This document shows, in pieces, positions 44,443 to 53,685 of a DNA stretch of 64,000 nt. The stretch covers positions 30,354-94,353 of the forward strand of contig DIGJ01000023.1 of NCBI GenBank assembly GCA_002419585.1, written 5' to 3'. The notes under the pieces are model-generated. The model searched no databases, was not told the origin of the DNA, and saw only the letters and a program-made list of their open reading frames with translations. The translations under genes were made by a program, and so were the position numbers. This stretch comes from Lachnoclostridium sp. UBA5725 (GTDB lineage: Bacteria > Bacillota > Clostridia > Lachnospirales > Lachnospiraceae). Each line of letters starts with the position of its first letter. The stretch's first letter is position 1.

Positions 44443-47274
44443 ATGGCAGAGAAGAAGAATTACATTCAGATAAGAGGTGCGAAAGAGCACAACTTAAAAA
44501 ATATATCATTAAAAATACCAAGAGATGAGTTTGTTGTATTAACCGGACTGAGTGGTTCTGGAAAGTCATCCCTTGCGTTTGATACGATTTATGCAGAAGG
44601 TCAGAGACGTTATATGGAGTCGCTGTCTTCTTATGCGAGACAATTCTTAGGACAGATGGAAAAACCAAATGTAGAAAGCATTGAAGGATTATCCCCTGCG
44701 ATCTCCATCGATCAAAAATCAACCAACCGAAATCCTCGTTCCACCGTAGGAACCGTAACGGAAATATATGATTATTTCCGTCTACTTTATGCGCGTATTG
44801 GAATACCACACTGTCCAAAGTGTGGAAAAGAGATTAAAAAGCAGACTGTTGACCAGATGGTCGATGAAATCATGAAACTTCCAGACCGCACGAAGATACA
44901 GATTATGGCACCCGTTGTTCGCGGAAGAAAGGGAGAGCATGCAAAAATATTCTCCAATGCCAAAAAGAGCGGTTACGTGCGTGTCAAAGTGGATGGAAAT
45001 CTGTATGAGCTATCCGAAGAGATCGCGCTGGATAAAAACAAAAAACATAATATAGAAATCATTATAGACCGACTCGCAGTCAAAGAGGGAATCGGAAAGC
45101 GTCTTGCTGACTCCATTGAAAGTGCTTTAAAGCTGTCGGATGGACTCTTAATTGTAGATGTTATCGATGGAAAGCCACTTAATTTTAGCCAGAGCTTTTC
45201 CTGCCCAGATTGCGGTATCAGCATTGATGAGATTGAACCTAGAAACTTTTCGTTCAACAATCCATTTGGTGCCTGCCCAGTCTGCCATGGTATCGGGGTA
45301 AAGATGGAATTTGACGAAGAACTGATTATTCCGGATAAGTCACTTAGCATCAATCAAGGGGCGATTGCAGCCATGGGCTGGCAGTCTGCAACAGACCCAA
45401 CCAGCTATAGCGGATGTATACTTGCTGCACTTTCCAAAGAATATAAGTTTAGCCTAGATGATCCTTATAGTAAACTCCCAGAATCCATCCGTAAGATGAT
45501 GATGCAAGGCTTTGATAAGAGTATAAAAGTACATTATAAAGGAATGCGTGGCGAAGGCGTTTATGACGTTTTGTTCGAAGGACTCATTCGTAATTTAGAG
45601 CGTAGATACCGTGAAACAGGATCAGATACGATCAAGCAAGAATATGAGACATTTATGCGTGTCACTCCATGTAAAGATTGTGGTGGAAAACGACTAAAAC
45701 CAGAGGCGCTAGCTGTAACCATGGGAAACAAAAACATATCTGAGATTACGGAGCTTTCGATTGCGGATTTGTCTCAGTTTATGGACGATCTTGATTTAAC
45801 AAAGCGCCAGGAAAAGATTGGTGAGTTGGTATTAAAGGAGATTCGTTCACGTATTGGATTCTTGATGAATGTAGGACTTGATTACCTGTCCTTATCACGC
45901 GCAGCAGGATCCTTATCCGGAGGTGAGGCACAGCGTATCCGTCTTGCTACACAGATTGGGTCTGGATTAGTTGGCGTTGCTTATATTTTAGATGAACCAA
46001 GTATTGGATTACATCAAAGAGATAATGATAAATTATTAAAGACTTTATGTAATCTGCGCGACCTTGGCAATACCTTAATCGTCGTAGAGCATGATGAAGA
46101 TACTATGTTTGCAGCGGACCATATTGTGGATATTGGACCTGGAGCCGGTGAACATGGTGGAGAAGTCATTGCCGAAGGTACGGCACAGCAGATTATGGAC
46201 AATCCAAATTCGGTTACGGGAGCATATTTAAGTGGAAGAATCAAGATACCTGTTCCGAAGGAAAGAAAGCAGGCATCTGGTTATCTTACAATCAAAGGAG
46301 CAAGAGAAAACAACTTAAAGAATGTAGACGTTAAGATTCCACTCGGAATTATGGCTTGCATCACGGGTGTTTCTGGCTCTGGAAAGAGTTCGCTTATCAA
46401 TGAAATCCTGAATAAAAAGCTTTCCAAAGAACTGAATCGTGCAAGGGTAATTGCTGGAAGACATGACAGTATCGAAGGAATTGAACAGCTTGATAAAGTT
46501 ATAAATATTGACCAGTCACCGATTGGAAGAACACCTCGTTCCAATCCAGCAACTTATACCGGTGTATTTGATATGATTCGTGACTTGTTTGCTAACACAC
46601 CGGATGCAAAGGCAATGGGCTACAAGAAAGGTCGCTTTAGTTTTAATGTAAAGGGTGGACGTTGTGAAGCTTGCTCAGGGGATGGAATCATCAAAATCGA
46701 AATGAACTTCCTGCCAGACATCTATGTTCCTTGTGAAGTCTGTGGTGGTAAACGTTACAACCGTGAGACTCTGGATGTAAAATATAAAGGAAAGAGTATC
46801 TACGATATTCTTGATATGACGGTAGAAGAAGCACTCAAATACTTTGAGAACATGCCATCTATCCTTCGAAAGATCGAAACTCTCAATGACGTAGGGCTTT
46901 CTTATATTCGTCTGGGACAGCCTTCCACTACCTTATCTGGTGGTGAGGCACAACGAATCAAGCTTGCAACCGAGCTTAGTAAACGAAGCACTGGAAAGAC
47001 CATCTATATCTTGGATGAACCAACGACGGGACTTCATTTCGCAGATGTGCATAAGCTGATTGAGATACTACACCGTCTTGCAGAAGGTGGTAACTCCGTT
47101 ATCGTAATCGAACACAATCTGGATGTGATCAAGACGGCCGACTATATCATTGATATGGGACCAGAAGGCGGCGATAAAGGCGGAATGGTAATTGCGGAAG
47201 GAACGCCTGAGGAAGTAGCTAAGATGAAGCAGTCTTATACGGGACAATATATTAAAAAGATGTTGAAGAGATAA
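44443..47274 (+). CDS. uvrA: Excinuclease ABC subunit A
   Basis: A 943-residue protein with two ABC modules: Walker A TGLSGSGKSSLAFD and TGVSGSGKSSLIN; signatures LSGGEAQRIRLATQIGSGL and LSGGEAQRIKLATELS; and zinc modules with CxxC pairs (CPDCG, CPVCHG, CEACSGDG, CEVCGG). It is the damage sensor of nucleotide excision repair. ATG 44443 is preferred; a GTG at 44434 would add three residues, and neither has a strong ribosome site, which suggests coupling to uvrB. Confidence 0.97.
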   Translation: MAEKKNYIQIRGAKEHNLKNISLKIPRDEFVVLTGLSGSGKSSLAFDTIYAEGQRRYMESLSSYARQFLGQMEKPNVESIEGLSPAISIDQKSTNRNPRSTVGTVTEIYDYFRLLYARIGIPHCPKCGKEIKKQTVDQMVDEIMKLPDRTKIQIMAPVVRGRKGEHAKIFSNAKKSGYVRVKVDGNLYELSEEIALDKNKKHNIEIIIDRLAVKEGIGKRLADSIESALKLSDGLLIVDVIDGKPLNFSQSFSCPDCGISIDEIEPRNFSFNNPFGACPVCHGIGVKMEFDEELIIPDKSLSINQGAIAAMGWQSATDPTSYSGCILAALSKEYKFSLDDPYSKLPESIRKMMMQGFDKSIKVHYKGMRGEGVYDVLFEGLIRNLERRYRETGSDTIKQEYETFMRVTPCKDCGGKRLKPEALAVTMGNKNISEITELSIADLSQFMDDLDLTKRQEKIGELVLKEIRSRIGFLMNVGLDYLSLSRAAGSLSGGEAQRIRLATQIGSGLVGVAYILDEPSIGLHQRDNDKLLKTLCNLRDLGNTLIVVEHDEDTMFAADHIVDIGPGAGEHGGEVIAEGTAQQIMDNPNSVTGAYLSGRIKIPVPKERKQASGYLTIKGARENNLKNVDVKIPLGIMACITGVSGSGKSSLINEILNKKLSKELNRARVIAGRHDSIEGIEQLDKVINIDQSPIGRTPRSNPATYTGVFDMIRDLFANTPDAKAMGYKKGRFSFNVKGGRCEACSGDGIIKIEMNFLPDIYVPCEVCGGKRYNRETLDVKYKGKSIYDILDMTVEEALKYFENMPSILRKIETLNDVGLSYIRLGQPSTTLSGGEAQRIKLATELSKRSTGKTIYILDEPTTGLHFADVHKLIEILHRLAEGGNSVIVIEHNLDVIKTADYIIDMGPEGGDKGGMVIAEGTPEEVAKMKQSYTGQYIKKMLKR

Positions 47275-47365
47275 TAATAAAACATGGAATTGTAAAAAGG
47301 CATTGTGCAATTTGCAGTTTGGATAAAAACAAGAGGAAAGACATGTACATGTTTGGAGGAGAGTT

Positions 47366-47947
47366 ATGAATTATCATTTTTTTGCAATGATGTCGAGAAT
47401 GAAGTATATTGAGCGATGGGCGCTGATGCGTAATTCGGAACGGGAAAATATCAGTGAGCACTCCATGGAGGTGGCAATGATTGCACATGCGTTGGCGGTT
47501 ATCAGCAATGTGCGTCTTGGAAATAACTTAAATGTTGAAAAAGCAGCGTTAATCGGACTATATCATGACTGTACCGAGATTATCACAGGAGATATGCCAA
47601 CTCCGGTTAAATATTATAACGATGATATCAAGACAGCATTTAAAGAGGTAGAAAACGTAGCTGCTAATAAACTGTTATCCATGTTGCCTGAAGATATGCG
47701 ATCCTATTATGATTCTTTGTTTTTTAAAGAAGAAGAGGATAAGTATCTTTGGAAACTTGAAAAGGCGGCAGACAAGCTTTCGGCCTTGATTAAATGCATT
47801 GAAGAAAAGAAAGCTGGAAATACAGAATTTTCCAGTGCTTACAAAGCACTCAGGGAAAGCATTGAAAAGATGCAGCTAAAAGAAGTTTATATTTTCCTAA
47901 ATGAGTTTCTGCCATCCTATGAAATGACACTCGATGAGCTTCATTGA
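47366..47947 (+). CDS. yfbR: YfbR-like HD-domain 5'-deoxynucleotidase
   Basis: A 193-residue HD phosphohydrolase. Motifs: ISEHSMEVAMIAH (first His), LYHDCTEIITGDMPTPVK (HD pair, then the YfbR-specific DxPTPVK), and KAADKLSALIKCIEE (Asp). YfbR removes phosphate from deoxynucleoside 5'-monophosphates. GGAGGAG ribosome site. It sits between uvrA and guaA, and a separate promoter for guaA lies after it. Confidence 0.92.
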   Translation: MNYHFFAMMSRMKYIERWALMRNSERENISEHSMEVAMIAHALAVISNVRLGNNLNVEKAALIGLYHDCTEIITGDMPTPVKYYNDDIKTAFKEVENVAANKLLSMLPEDMRSYYDSLFFKEEEDKYLWKLEKAADKLSALIKCIEEKKAGNTEFSSAYKALRESIEKMQLKEVYIFLNEFLPSYEMTLDELH

Positions 47948-48002
47948 CACAAATGAACAAAGAAAGTCTATTAAAATAAATTATTTTCTCCATGAATCCC
48001 CT

Positions 48003-48031
48003 TTGACAAACAAGGGGATTATGCATATTAT
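48003..48031 (+). promoter_or_regulatory. Strong predicted sigma-A promoter for guaA
   Basis: -35 TTGACA (consensus), 17-base spacer, -10 TATTAT. It gives a leader of only about 35 bases, so there is no room for a purine riboswitch. Confidence 0.75.
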
Positions 48032-48071
48032 AGAAGCAGTGACATGTAGGATGAATCAATGGAGGTACAGC

Positions 48072-49613
48072 GTGAAAAAAGAGTTAGTGATCGTTCTTGA
48101 TTTTGGAGGACAATACAATCAGTTAATTGCAAGAAGAGTCAGAGAATGCAACGTTTATTGTGAAGTACATCCTTACAATATGAATCTGGATGCCTTGAAA
48201 GCAATGAATCCAAAGGGAATTATCTTTACCGGCGGACCAAACAGTGTATATGGAGAAACTTCTCCACTTTGTGGAAAGGAAATCTTTGAACTTGGGATAC
48301 CAATTCTTGGTATTTGCTATGGCTCACAGCTTATGTCTCATGTATTAGGAGGAAGCGTAGCAACAGCGCCTGTCAGTGAATATGGTAAAACAGAAGTATC
48401 GATTGACACAACTTCCAAATTGTTTGATGGTATTTCTACAAAAACGATTTGCTGGATGAGTCACACCGACTACATCGAAAAAGCTCCTACCGACTTTACC
48501 ATAACAGCTCATACACCAGTCTGCCCAGTGGCAGCCATGGAAAATGCGGACAAGAATCTTTATGCCGTACAGTTCCATCCAGAAGTAATGCATACAAAAG
48601 AAGGTATGAAAATGCTTTCCAACTTTGTATTCAATGTATGTGGTTGTGCAGGCGATTGGAAGATGGATTCTTTTGTGGAAAAAACGATTGAAGAAGTGCG
48701 TGCTAAAGTTGGAAAAGGAAATGTACTTTGCGCACTTTCTGGTGGAGTAGATTCTTCTGTGGCCGCCGTTCTTTTATCCAAAGCAATCGGAAAACAACTT
48801 ACTTGCGTATTTGTAGACCATGGATTACTCCGTAAGAACGAGGGAGATGAAGTAGAAGCAGTATTTGGACCATCAGGACCATATGACCTTAACTTTATCC
48901 GCGTGAATGCGCAGGAGCGCTTTTATAAAAAGCTTGCCGGTGTTGAAGAACCAGAACAAAAGAGAAAAATCATTGGAGAAGAATTCATCCGCGTATTTGA
49001 AGAAGAAGCGAAGAAGATTGGTGCTGTGGACTTCTTGGTACAAGGAACAATCTATCCAGATGTAATTGAAAGTGGTCTTGGCGAATCTGCAGTTATCAAA
49101 TCCCATCACAATGTTGGTGGACTTCCTGACTGTGTAGAATTTAAAGAAATCATTGAGCCTCTTCGACTTTTATTTAAGGATGAGGTACGTAAGGCAGGAC
49201 TCGAACTTGGAATACCAGATTATTTAGTATTCCGTCAGCCATTCCCAGGTCCAGGGCTTGGTATCCGTATTATAGGTGATGTGACGGAAGAAAAGGTACG
49301 TATCGTTCAGGATGCGGACTATATCTACCGTGAAGAAATCAAAAATGCTGGTGTTGACAAAGACCTCGGACAGTACTTTGCTGCTCTTACCAACATGCGA
49401 AGTGTAGGTGTTATGGGAGATGAGAGAACGTATGATTATGCCATTGTTCTTCGTGCAGTAACTACGAGCGATTTTATGACGGCTGAGAGTGCGGATTTGC
49501 CTTGGGAAGTGCTTGGTAAGGTGACGAGCCGAATCGTGAATGAAGTAAAAGGGGTTAACCGCGTATTGTATGATTGCACGGGGAAACCACCGGCTACGAT
49601 TGAGTTTGAATAA
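48072..49613 (+). CDS. guaA: GMP synthase (glutamine-hydrolysing)
   Basis: A 513-residue enzyme. Amidotransferase domain with the catalytic Cys in GICYGSQLM and His/Glu in FHPEVMHT; ATP pyrophosphatase domain with PP-loop ALSGGVDSSVAAVLL; C-terminal dimer domain ending CTGKPPATIEFE. It converts XMP to GMP. The GTG at 48072 with TGGAGG is the real start; longer frames upstream are unlikely. The 3' end of guaA is a documented insertion site of genomic islands, and an island begins right after this gene. Confidence 0.97.
   Translation: MKKELVIVLDFGGQYNQLIARRVRECNVYCEVHPYNMNLDALKAMNPKGIIFTGGPNSVYGETSPLCGKEIFELGIPILGICYGSQLMSHVLGGSVATAPVSEYGKTEVSIDTTSKLFDGISTKTICWMSHTDYIEKAPTDFTITAHTPVCPVAAMENADKNLYAVQFHPEVMHTKEGMKMLSNFVFNVCGCAGDWKMDSFVEKTIEEVRAKVGKGNVLCALSGGVDSSVAAVLLSKAIGKQLTCVFVDHGLLRKNEGDEVEAVFGPSGPYDLNFIRVNAQERFYKKLAGVEEPEQKRKIIGEEFIRVFEEEAKKIGAVDFLVQGTIYPDVIESGLGESAVIKSHHNVGGLPDCVEFKEIIEPLRLLFKDEVRKAGLELGIPDYLVFRQPFPGPGLGIRIIGDVTEEKVRIVQDADYIYREEIKNAGVDKDLGQYFAALTNMRSVGVMGDERTYDYAIVLRAVTTSDFMTAESADLPWEVLGKVTSRIVNEVKGVNRVLYDCTGKPPATIEFE
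49602..49613 (+). repeat. guaA 3'-end core, candidate left attachment site
   Basis: The last 12 bases of guaA, GAGTTTGAATAA, recur as GAGTTTGAGTAA at 63793-63804, on the far side of the island, in the same orientation (11 of 12 identical). Confidence 0.45.
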
Positions 49614-49620
49614 TTAACAA

Positions 49621-49664
49621 GAGCCTACAAACCCAGTATTTATGCGGGCTTGTGGGCTCCCTTT
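49621..49664 (+). terminator. Terminator after guaA
   Basis: GAGCCTACAAACCC pairs with GGGCTTGTGGGCTC (few G-U pairs), followed by CCTTT. Confidence 0.7.
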
Positions 49665-49672
49665 ATGTCTTG

Positions 49673-49705
49673 TGACAATCAAATGACAATACTTTTTGGA
49701 AAACT
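49673..49705 (+). repeat. Left island-end repeat
   Basis: TGACAATCAAATGACAATAC then TTTTTGGAAAACT. It contains TGACAAT twice with a 4-base gap, like integrase arm-binding repeats. A near copy lies at 63672-63706 in the same orientation. Confidence 0.75.
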
Positions 49706-49847
49706 AGATGAATAATGTGTTTCAGCTATGATTTATAAATTATTCTATAATGGAAGTTAAGATAGTTTACAACCAAAATAGTAAGCTTAAAAATATTTTG
49801 ATTGTATATCGAGGTAATATAAACTTTATTTTGAAAGGAAGAAAAAA

Positions 49848-50741
49848 ATGATTAATACTAAACAGAAAATATACTATTTGGAAACAAATGCTTTGTATTC
49901 GCTATCAAATTATTTTGATGATATTGTGTGTTCTGAGATTAATGCTGCAACTTCGATATTTGCATTGAAAGAGATTGTAGACGGTTTAGATGAGAAAACA
50001 TTCTATAAAAGAAAGGTTTTGTTGGATAAGGTTTGTACCAGTAATTTTAAAATTTATCCGTATCTACCAGCAGAGTGCGTAACAACTGCGTTTAAATTGG
50101 ATGTATCGATGTTCCCTAAGATTTTAAATGAGAAGGTATTGCTTCAAAGTAAAATTAAGTTGATCCGAAATGCTAGTTCATTTGATGAGTATCAGGATAA
50201 GTTGAAAAAAGAAATGGGAGTAGATTCCATAAAAAGCAAAGATTCTGATGATGAAAGAGAACAACAATATAAAAAAATTATTTCAAAGCAGATAGAAGAA
50301 GATAGGATAAATATAAAAAAGTTGAAAAGAGAGCAAAAAGAAAATCCAACATATGTTCAAATTGATATAAAAAAGGCGTTTGGATTGGAGGAAAGTGAAT
50401 CTGACATAGATGCCAATTCTGAAGAAGCATCTTTGTTACGAGCTGTTTTAGATAGCCTATCTATAACTTATGAAGAACCGGATATTGTAAATGCAATGCC
50501 CCAAAGAGATAAATCTGCTCTTGTAGCAGTGCTATTAGGTAATCATCTATATGGTGCTTCAAAAGGTTTTGAATTTGATAGAAAGCTAGCTGGTCGAAAT
50601 GATGTTAACGATTTAATGCATCTTTTCTATCTACGGGATGAAAATTTTACAATTGTTTCTGATGATAAAATTTTCGATAATTCTACTTTGAAGAACATGA
50701 GGATGAAAGTGACAGAATTCTTGCAAGTAATAAAGGAGTGA
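49848..50741 (+). CDS. PIN-like domain protein, possible nuclease
   Basis: A 297-residue protein not firmly assigned. The N-terminal strand IYYLETNALYSL resembles the PIN-domain start (acidic-T-N), and the C-terminal NDVNDLMHLFYLRDENFTIVSDDKIF resembles the PIN ending in which Asp residues complete the metal site. Between them lies a charged helical insert (about 115-185). PIN proteins are RNases found in toxin-antitoxin and defence settings. It is the first gene of the island and stands apart from the main operon. A protein-protein partner or antitoxin is not visible. Confidence 0.55.
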   Translation: MINTKQKIYYLETNALYSLSNYFDDIVCSEINAATSIFALKEIVDGLDEKTFYKRKVLLDKVCTSNFKIYPYLPAECVTTAFKLDVSMFPKILNEKVLLQSKIKLIRNASSFDEYQDKLKKEMGVDSIKSKDSDDEREQQYKKIISKQIEEDRINIKKLKREQKENPTYVQIDIKKAFGLEESESDIDANSEEASLLRAVLDSLSITYEEPDIVNAMPQRDKSALVAVLLGNHLYGASKGFEFDRKLAGRNDVNDLMHLFYLRDENFTIVSDDKIFDNSTLKNMRMKVTEFLQVIKE

Positions 50742-50827
50742 CAGAAAAAAACTTATATAGTATTTATAAACTGAAAATTATATCCGCAAAGGAAGTTTTG
50801 AACTCAGAAGAGATAATATGAGAAAAC

Positions 50828-50864
50828 GGAGTAATACTCATGTATTTCATTGAAATATTACTCC
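50828..50864. terminator. Weak hairpin between convergent genes
   Basis: GGAGTAAT pairs with ATTACTCC around ACTCATGTATTTCATTGAAAT; no T-run. It lies between the PIN-like and EcsC-like genes. Confidence 0.35.
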
Positions 50865-50873
50865 CATTCATCC

Positions 50874-51821
50874 TTACTCAGTTACTTCTATTGCATCACT
50901 AATAATAAATTCATCCTCTGACATACGATGATCTGGATTACTTAACAAAGTATCTTGTAATGATTCTTTCAATTTGTCACAACAAGGTTTAAATGACAAA
51001 AATGTAATTCCACCACCGATTAAGCCACCAACAACTGGAATCGCTTTTTTGAAGAAGCCAGCAAATACCTGCTTTGTCATGTTGACTCCAAACCATTTTG
51101 AGACACTTTTTACAATAGGATAAATAGTACCTTTTGTTAATGCAGTCCGTAAGAGTTTCTTTTCAACACCTTTTCCTAATGCAGTAGCCATTGCCTTCAA
51201 AGCTGTACTTGTGCCTTGTACTCCATACATAACGCCTAAGCAAATGATTAAGAGGTTCATTGTTTCAGAGTCAAACTTATGACCTTTTTCAGTAGTGTCT
51301 ATTTCAGGAAATCCATATAGGTACATAAGTTTCTGTGTAGCTCTTAACATATAGCCGTAGTACTGGGCAATATCAGTTGGGATAGTTGCGGCCATCGCAA
51401 AACCACCAGGCATACCTAGAGCAGCAGAAATTCCCGAAACACAGTTTCTTTCAAACTTAATTACTTCATCTGCAATTTTATCAATTTCGCTTGCTGGTAT
51501 TTTTGCATGTGCTGGATTATAAGTTATTGCATCATCAATGACTTCTTGAGGGTAATTTTTCATTAACTCTTTTTGTAAAAAATCACCTCGGTTAACTCGG
51601 ATGCCAGGTGTACGTAATCCAAGAATAATAAAATCTTCAATATCAATTTCACCATTTCCATTTGCGTCTACTGCACTAATCACGGAATCTTTGGATTTAA
51701 CAACAATTCCTTTTGCTTTATCAGCAACATTTGAAGCTGTAGTTCCTGCACCATTAACGATGTTACTGAAAGTTTCTTTTATGTTTCTACTTTCTTTTAA
51801 ATCATTTGTTTCATCACTCAT
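50874..51821 (-). CDS. EcsC-like protein with an N-terminal EF-hand
   Basis: A 315-residue protein on the opposite strand from the rest of the island. Residues 52-63, DANGNGEIDIED, match a calcium-binding EF-hand loop at all six liganding positions (D, N, N, E, D, D). Residues about 130-290 resemble EcsC-family proteins (GISAALGMPGGFAMAATIPTDIAQYYGYMLRATQKLMYLYGFPEID; AIPVVGGLIGGGITFLSF), with several short hydrophobic or amphipathic segments. EcsC function is unknown; in Bacillus it accompanies the EcsAB exporter. GGAGG ribosome site. A membrane-related role is inferred only. Confidence 0.6.
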   Translation of the reverse strand: MSDETNDLKESRNIKETFSNIVNGAGTTASNVADKAKGIVVKSKDSVISAVDANGNGEIDIEDFIILGLRTPGIRVNRGDFLQKELMKNYPQEVIDDAITYNPAHAKIPASEIDKIADEVIKFERNCVSGISAALGMPGGFAMAATIPTDIAQYYGYMLRATQKLMYLYGFPEIDTTEKGHKFDSETMNLLIICLGVMYGVQGTSTALKAMATALGKGVEKKLLRTALTKGTIYPIVKSVSKWFGVNMTKQVFAGFFKKAIPVVGGLIGGGITFLSFKPCCDKLKESLQDTLLSNPDHRMSEDEFIISDAIEVTE

Positions 51822-52152
51822 TTGTAAACTCCTCCTTTATAACAGCACATGTAAATTTCGCGAATACATTATATTTTTGATGTAACTTCAATTTATTGTG
51901 AATTTATGGAAATCGCAACTGGTTATGAATTTTATATCACCATGAAAAGATAATCTTCTGTGAAAAAAGATATCTGATATAGAATTAGAAGAGAATATGT
52001 AAAAATAGAGCGAGATAAGAAGTGAAAATCTTTTACTTTTTAACTCGCCATTTTAAACTAAATTGCAATTTTTTGAACACAAAAATGTAATATTGTTATT
52101 GAATTATTACGAGGCATAATATATACTATAAAATGAACACAAATATAAAAGA
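51822..52152. other. Divergent regulatory region between EcsC-like and abiEi genes
   Basis: About 330 AT-rich bases with no gene. A hairpin (GCGAG...AAGT with ACTT...CTCGC) lies near 52012-52050, and the abiE promoter with its repeats at 52074-52143. Nothing else is recognised. Confidence 0.6.
52074..52143 (+). promoter_or_regulatory. abiE promoter bracketed by direct repeats
   Basis: -35 TTGAAT (52099-52104), 17-base spacer, -10 TATACT (52122-52127). TGAACACAAA occurs at 52074-52083 upstream and at 52134-52143 over the transcription start. AbiEi antitoxins repress their own promoter, so these repeats are likely binding sites. Confidence 0.6.
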
Positions 52153-52176
52153 ATGTATTTGAAAAATGGTGAGATT

Positions 52177-52782
52177 ATGGAAAAAATTGATATTGCAAAA
52201 AATGTTATAAAGCAATCTGGTGGGATGGCAAAAACATCATCTTTGAATAAAGCTGGATTACAAAATTTTGAAATAGTTAAATTGTGCGAAAAAGGTGAAT
52301 TGGTGAGGGTTAAACACGGATATTATCAGATCGCAAATAATGAAGATGTGTCTGAAGAACAGATGATTGCCTCTTTTTTTAAGGAAGGTATAGTTTGTAT
52401 GGAATCGGCATTGTTTTATTATGGCTATAGCGATAAAACGCCATTGGTTTGGACGATTGCAGTGCCAAGAACCATAACACGGTCAAAAATAAAAATAGAT
52501 AATTTTGCGTATAAAGTATATTTTGTGCAGAATGAGAAGCTAATGATAGGTAAAACAGAGGGCATATTTAATGGAATCAAGTTGCCTGTGTACGACAGAG
52601 AACGTACAATTTGCGATTGTTTCAAATATAGAACTAAAATGGATAGTGAATTATTTAATAAAGCAATAAATGCATATGTTGCTGATGAAAAGAAAAACCT
52701 TGCAAACCTCTCAAAATATGCAAAAGAAATGCGGTTATATAAAAAAGTCAATGATTTAATGGAGGTGCTATTGAATGGGTGA
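52177..52782 (+). CDS. abiEi: AbiEi-type antitoxin and repressor
   Basis: A 201-residue protein with a winged-HTH start (AKNVIKQSGGMAKTSSLNKAGLQNFEIVKLCEKGELVRVKHGYYQI) and the AbiEi_4-type C-terminal domain (AIAVPRTITRSKIKIDNFAYKVYF, then VYDRERTICDCFKYRTKMD). It is the antitoxin of the type IV AbiE system and normally represses the promoter. Start ATG 52177 with GGTGAG upstream; ATG 52153 would add eight residues. It overlaps the toxin gene by 8 bases. Confidence 0.88.
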   Translation: MEKIDIAKNVIKQSGGMAKTSSLNKAGLQNFEIVKLCEKGELVRVKHGYYQIANNEDVSEEQMIASFFKEGIVCMESALFYYGYSDKTPLVWTIAVPRTITRSKIKIDNFAYKVYFVQNEKLMIGKTEGIFNGIKLPVYDRERTICDCFKYRTKMDSELFNKAINAYVADEKKNLANLSKYAKEMRLYKKVNDLMEVLLNG

Positions 52783-53671
52783 TATTGCAGCATCAGTTCT
52801 AGCAAAACTAAAAAACAAAGCAAAAGAAAGTGGTAGAAGTTATCAGTTATGTTTGCAATTATTCTGTCAAGAAGAGTTTTTAAGGCGTTTGGAAAAATCG
52901 AAATATGTAGACAATTTGGTTTTAAAAGGTGGACTCCTTATTTATTCATTAACGGAGTTTGATAGTAGGGTTACCGTTGATGTTGATTTTCTTTTGAAAC
53001 AAATTCCAAATACACCAGAGCAATTAAGGCAAGTGGTTGCGGAAATTATTTCAGTAGAAACGGGAAATGATTTTATTGCTTTTGAGATTATGGATGTAGC
53101 TCCGATTGCATTGACTAAAAAGTATGCAGGGGTAGGTGTGAGTTTGCAAGCTAAGATTAAGAATACCAGAACACCGTTTAGTATTGATTTTGGAGTTGGA
53201 GATATTATTGTTCCTAAACAAGAAAAACGTTGTATTCCAACCCAATTGGAGGATTTTCCATCGCCTATAATAAATACATACTCTATTGAAACAACAATAG
53301 CAGAAAAGATAGATGCAATTTTATCTTTGATGGAGTTTTCAAGTAGAATGAAAGACTATTATGATATTTACTATTTATCGCACAAATTTGATTTCGCAGG
53401 AAACGTCTTGTGTGAAGCTCTTGGTAAAACATTTGCAAACCGAGGACATAATTTTACAATTGAGCAGTTTAAACAGGTGATGGCATTTGATTCAGATGAT
53501 GGTATGCGGAAAAAGTGGAAAACATTCAAAAAGAAAATTGATGTAAAAATGGGAGAGTTCCCAGAAATTTTACAAGCAATAAATCGTTTTTTAGGTGAAC
53601 CGTATATGGCTGTGATGCAGAAAGAAAAGTTTGAAAAACAGTGGAATGTTTATGATGGAAATTGGAATTAA
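52775..53671 (+). CDS. abiEii: AbiEii-type nucleotidyltransferase toxin
   Basis: A 298-residue DNA polymerase beta-like nucleotidyltransferase. Motifs of AbiEii/DUF1814: LVLKGGLLIYSL (GG followed by the acidic pair TVDVDFLLK), FSIDFGVGD and the late KIDAILSLMEFSSRMKDYYDIYYL (K...RxKDxxD). AbiEii toxins cause abortive infection or growth arrest. Translation is coupled to abiEi by overlap. The gene is followed only 14 bases later by the NurA-like gene, so abiE appears to head the long defence operon. Confidence 0.88.
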   Translation: MGDIAASVLAKLKNKAKESGRSYQLCLQLFCQEEFLRRLEKSKYVDNLVLKGGLLIYSLTEFDSRVTVDVDFLLKQIPNTPEQLRQVVAEIISVETGNDFIAFEIMDVAPIALTKKYAGVGVSLQAKIKNTRTPFSIDFGVGDIIVPKQEKRCIPTQLEDFPSPIINTYSIETTIAEKIDAILSLMEFSSRMKDYYDIYYLSHKFDFAGNVLCEALGKTFANRGHNFTIEQFKQVMAFDSDDGMRKKWKTFKKKIDVKMGEFPEILQAINRFLGEPYMAVMQKEKFEKQWNVYDGNWN

Positions 53672-53685
53672 AGTGGGGAGATATT

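Noticed and set aside
47934..48071. Upstream extension of the guaA frame by 46 codons
   Set aside because: The extra residues do not resemble GMP synthase, they cover the predicted promoter, and TGGAGG plus GTG at 48072 gives the family's normal N-terminus.
48032..48071. Purine riboswitch ahead of guaA
   Set aside because: The predicted leader is only about 35 bases long and no aptamer core was seen.
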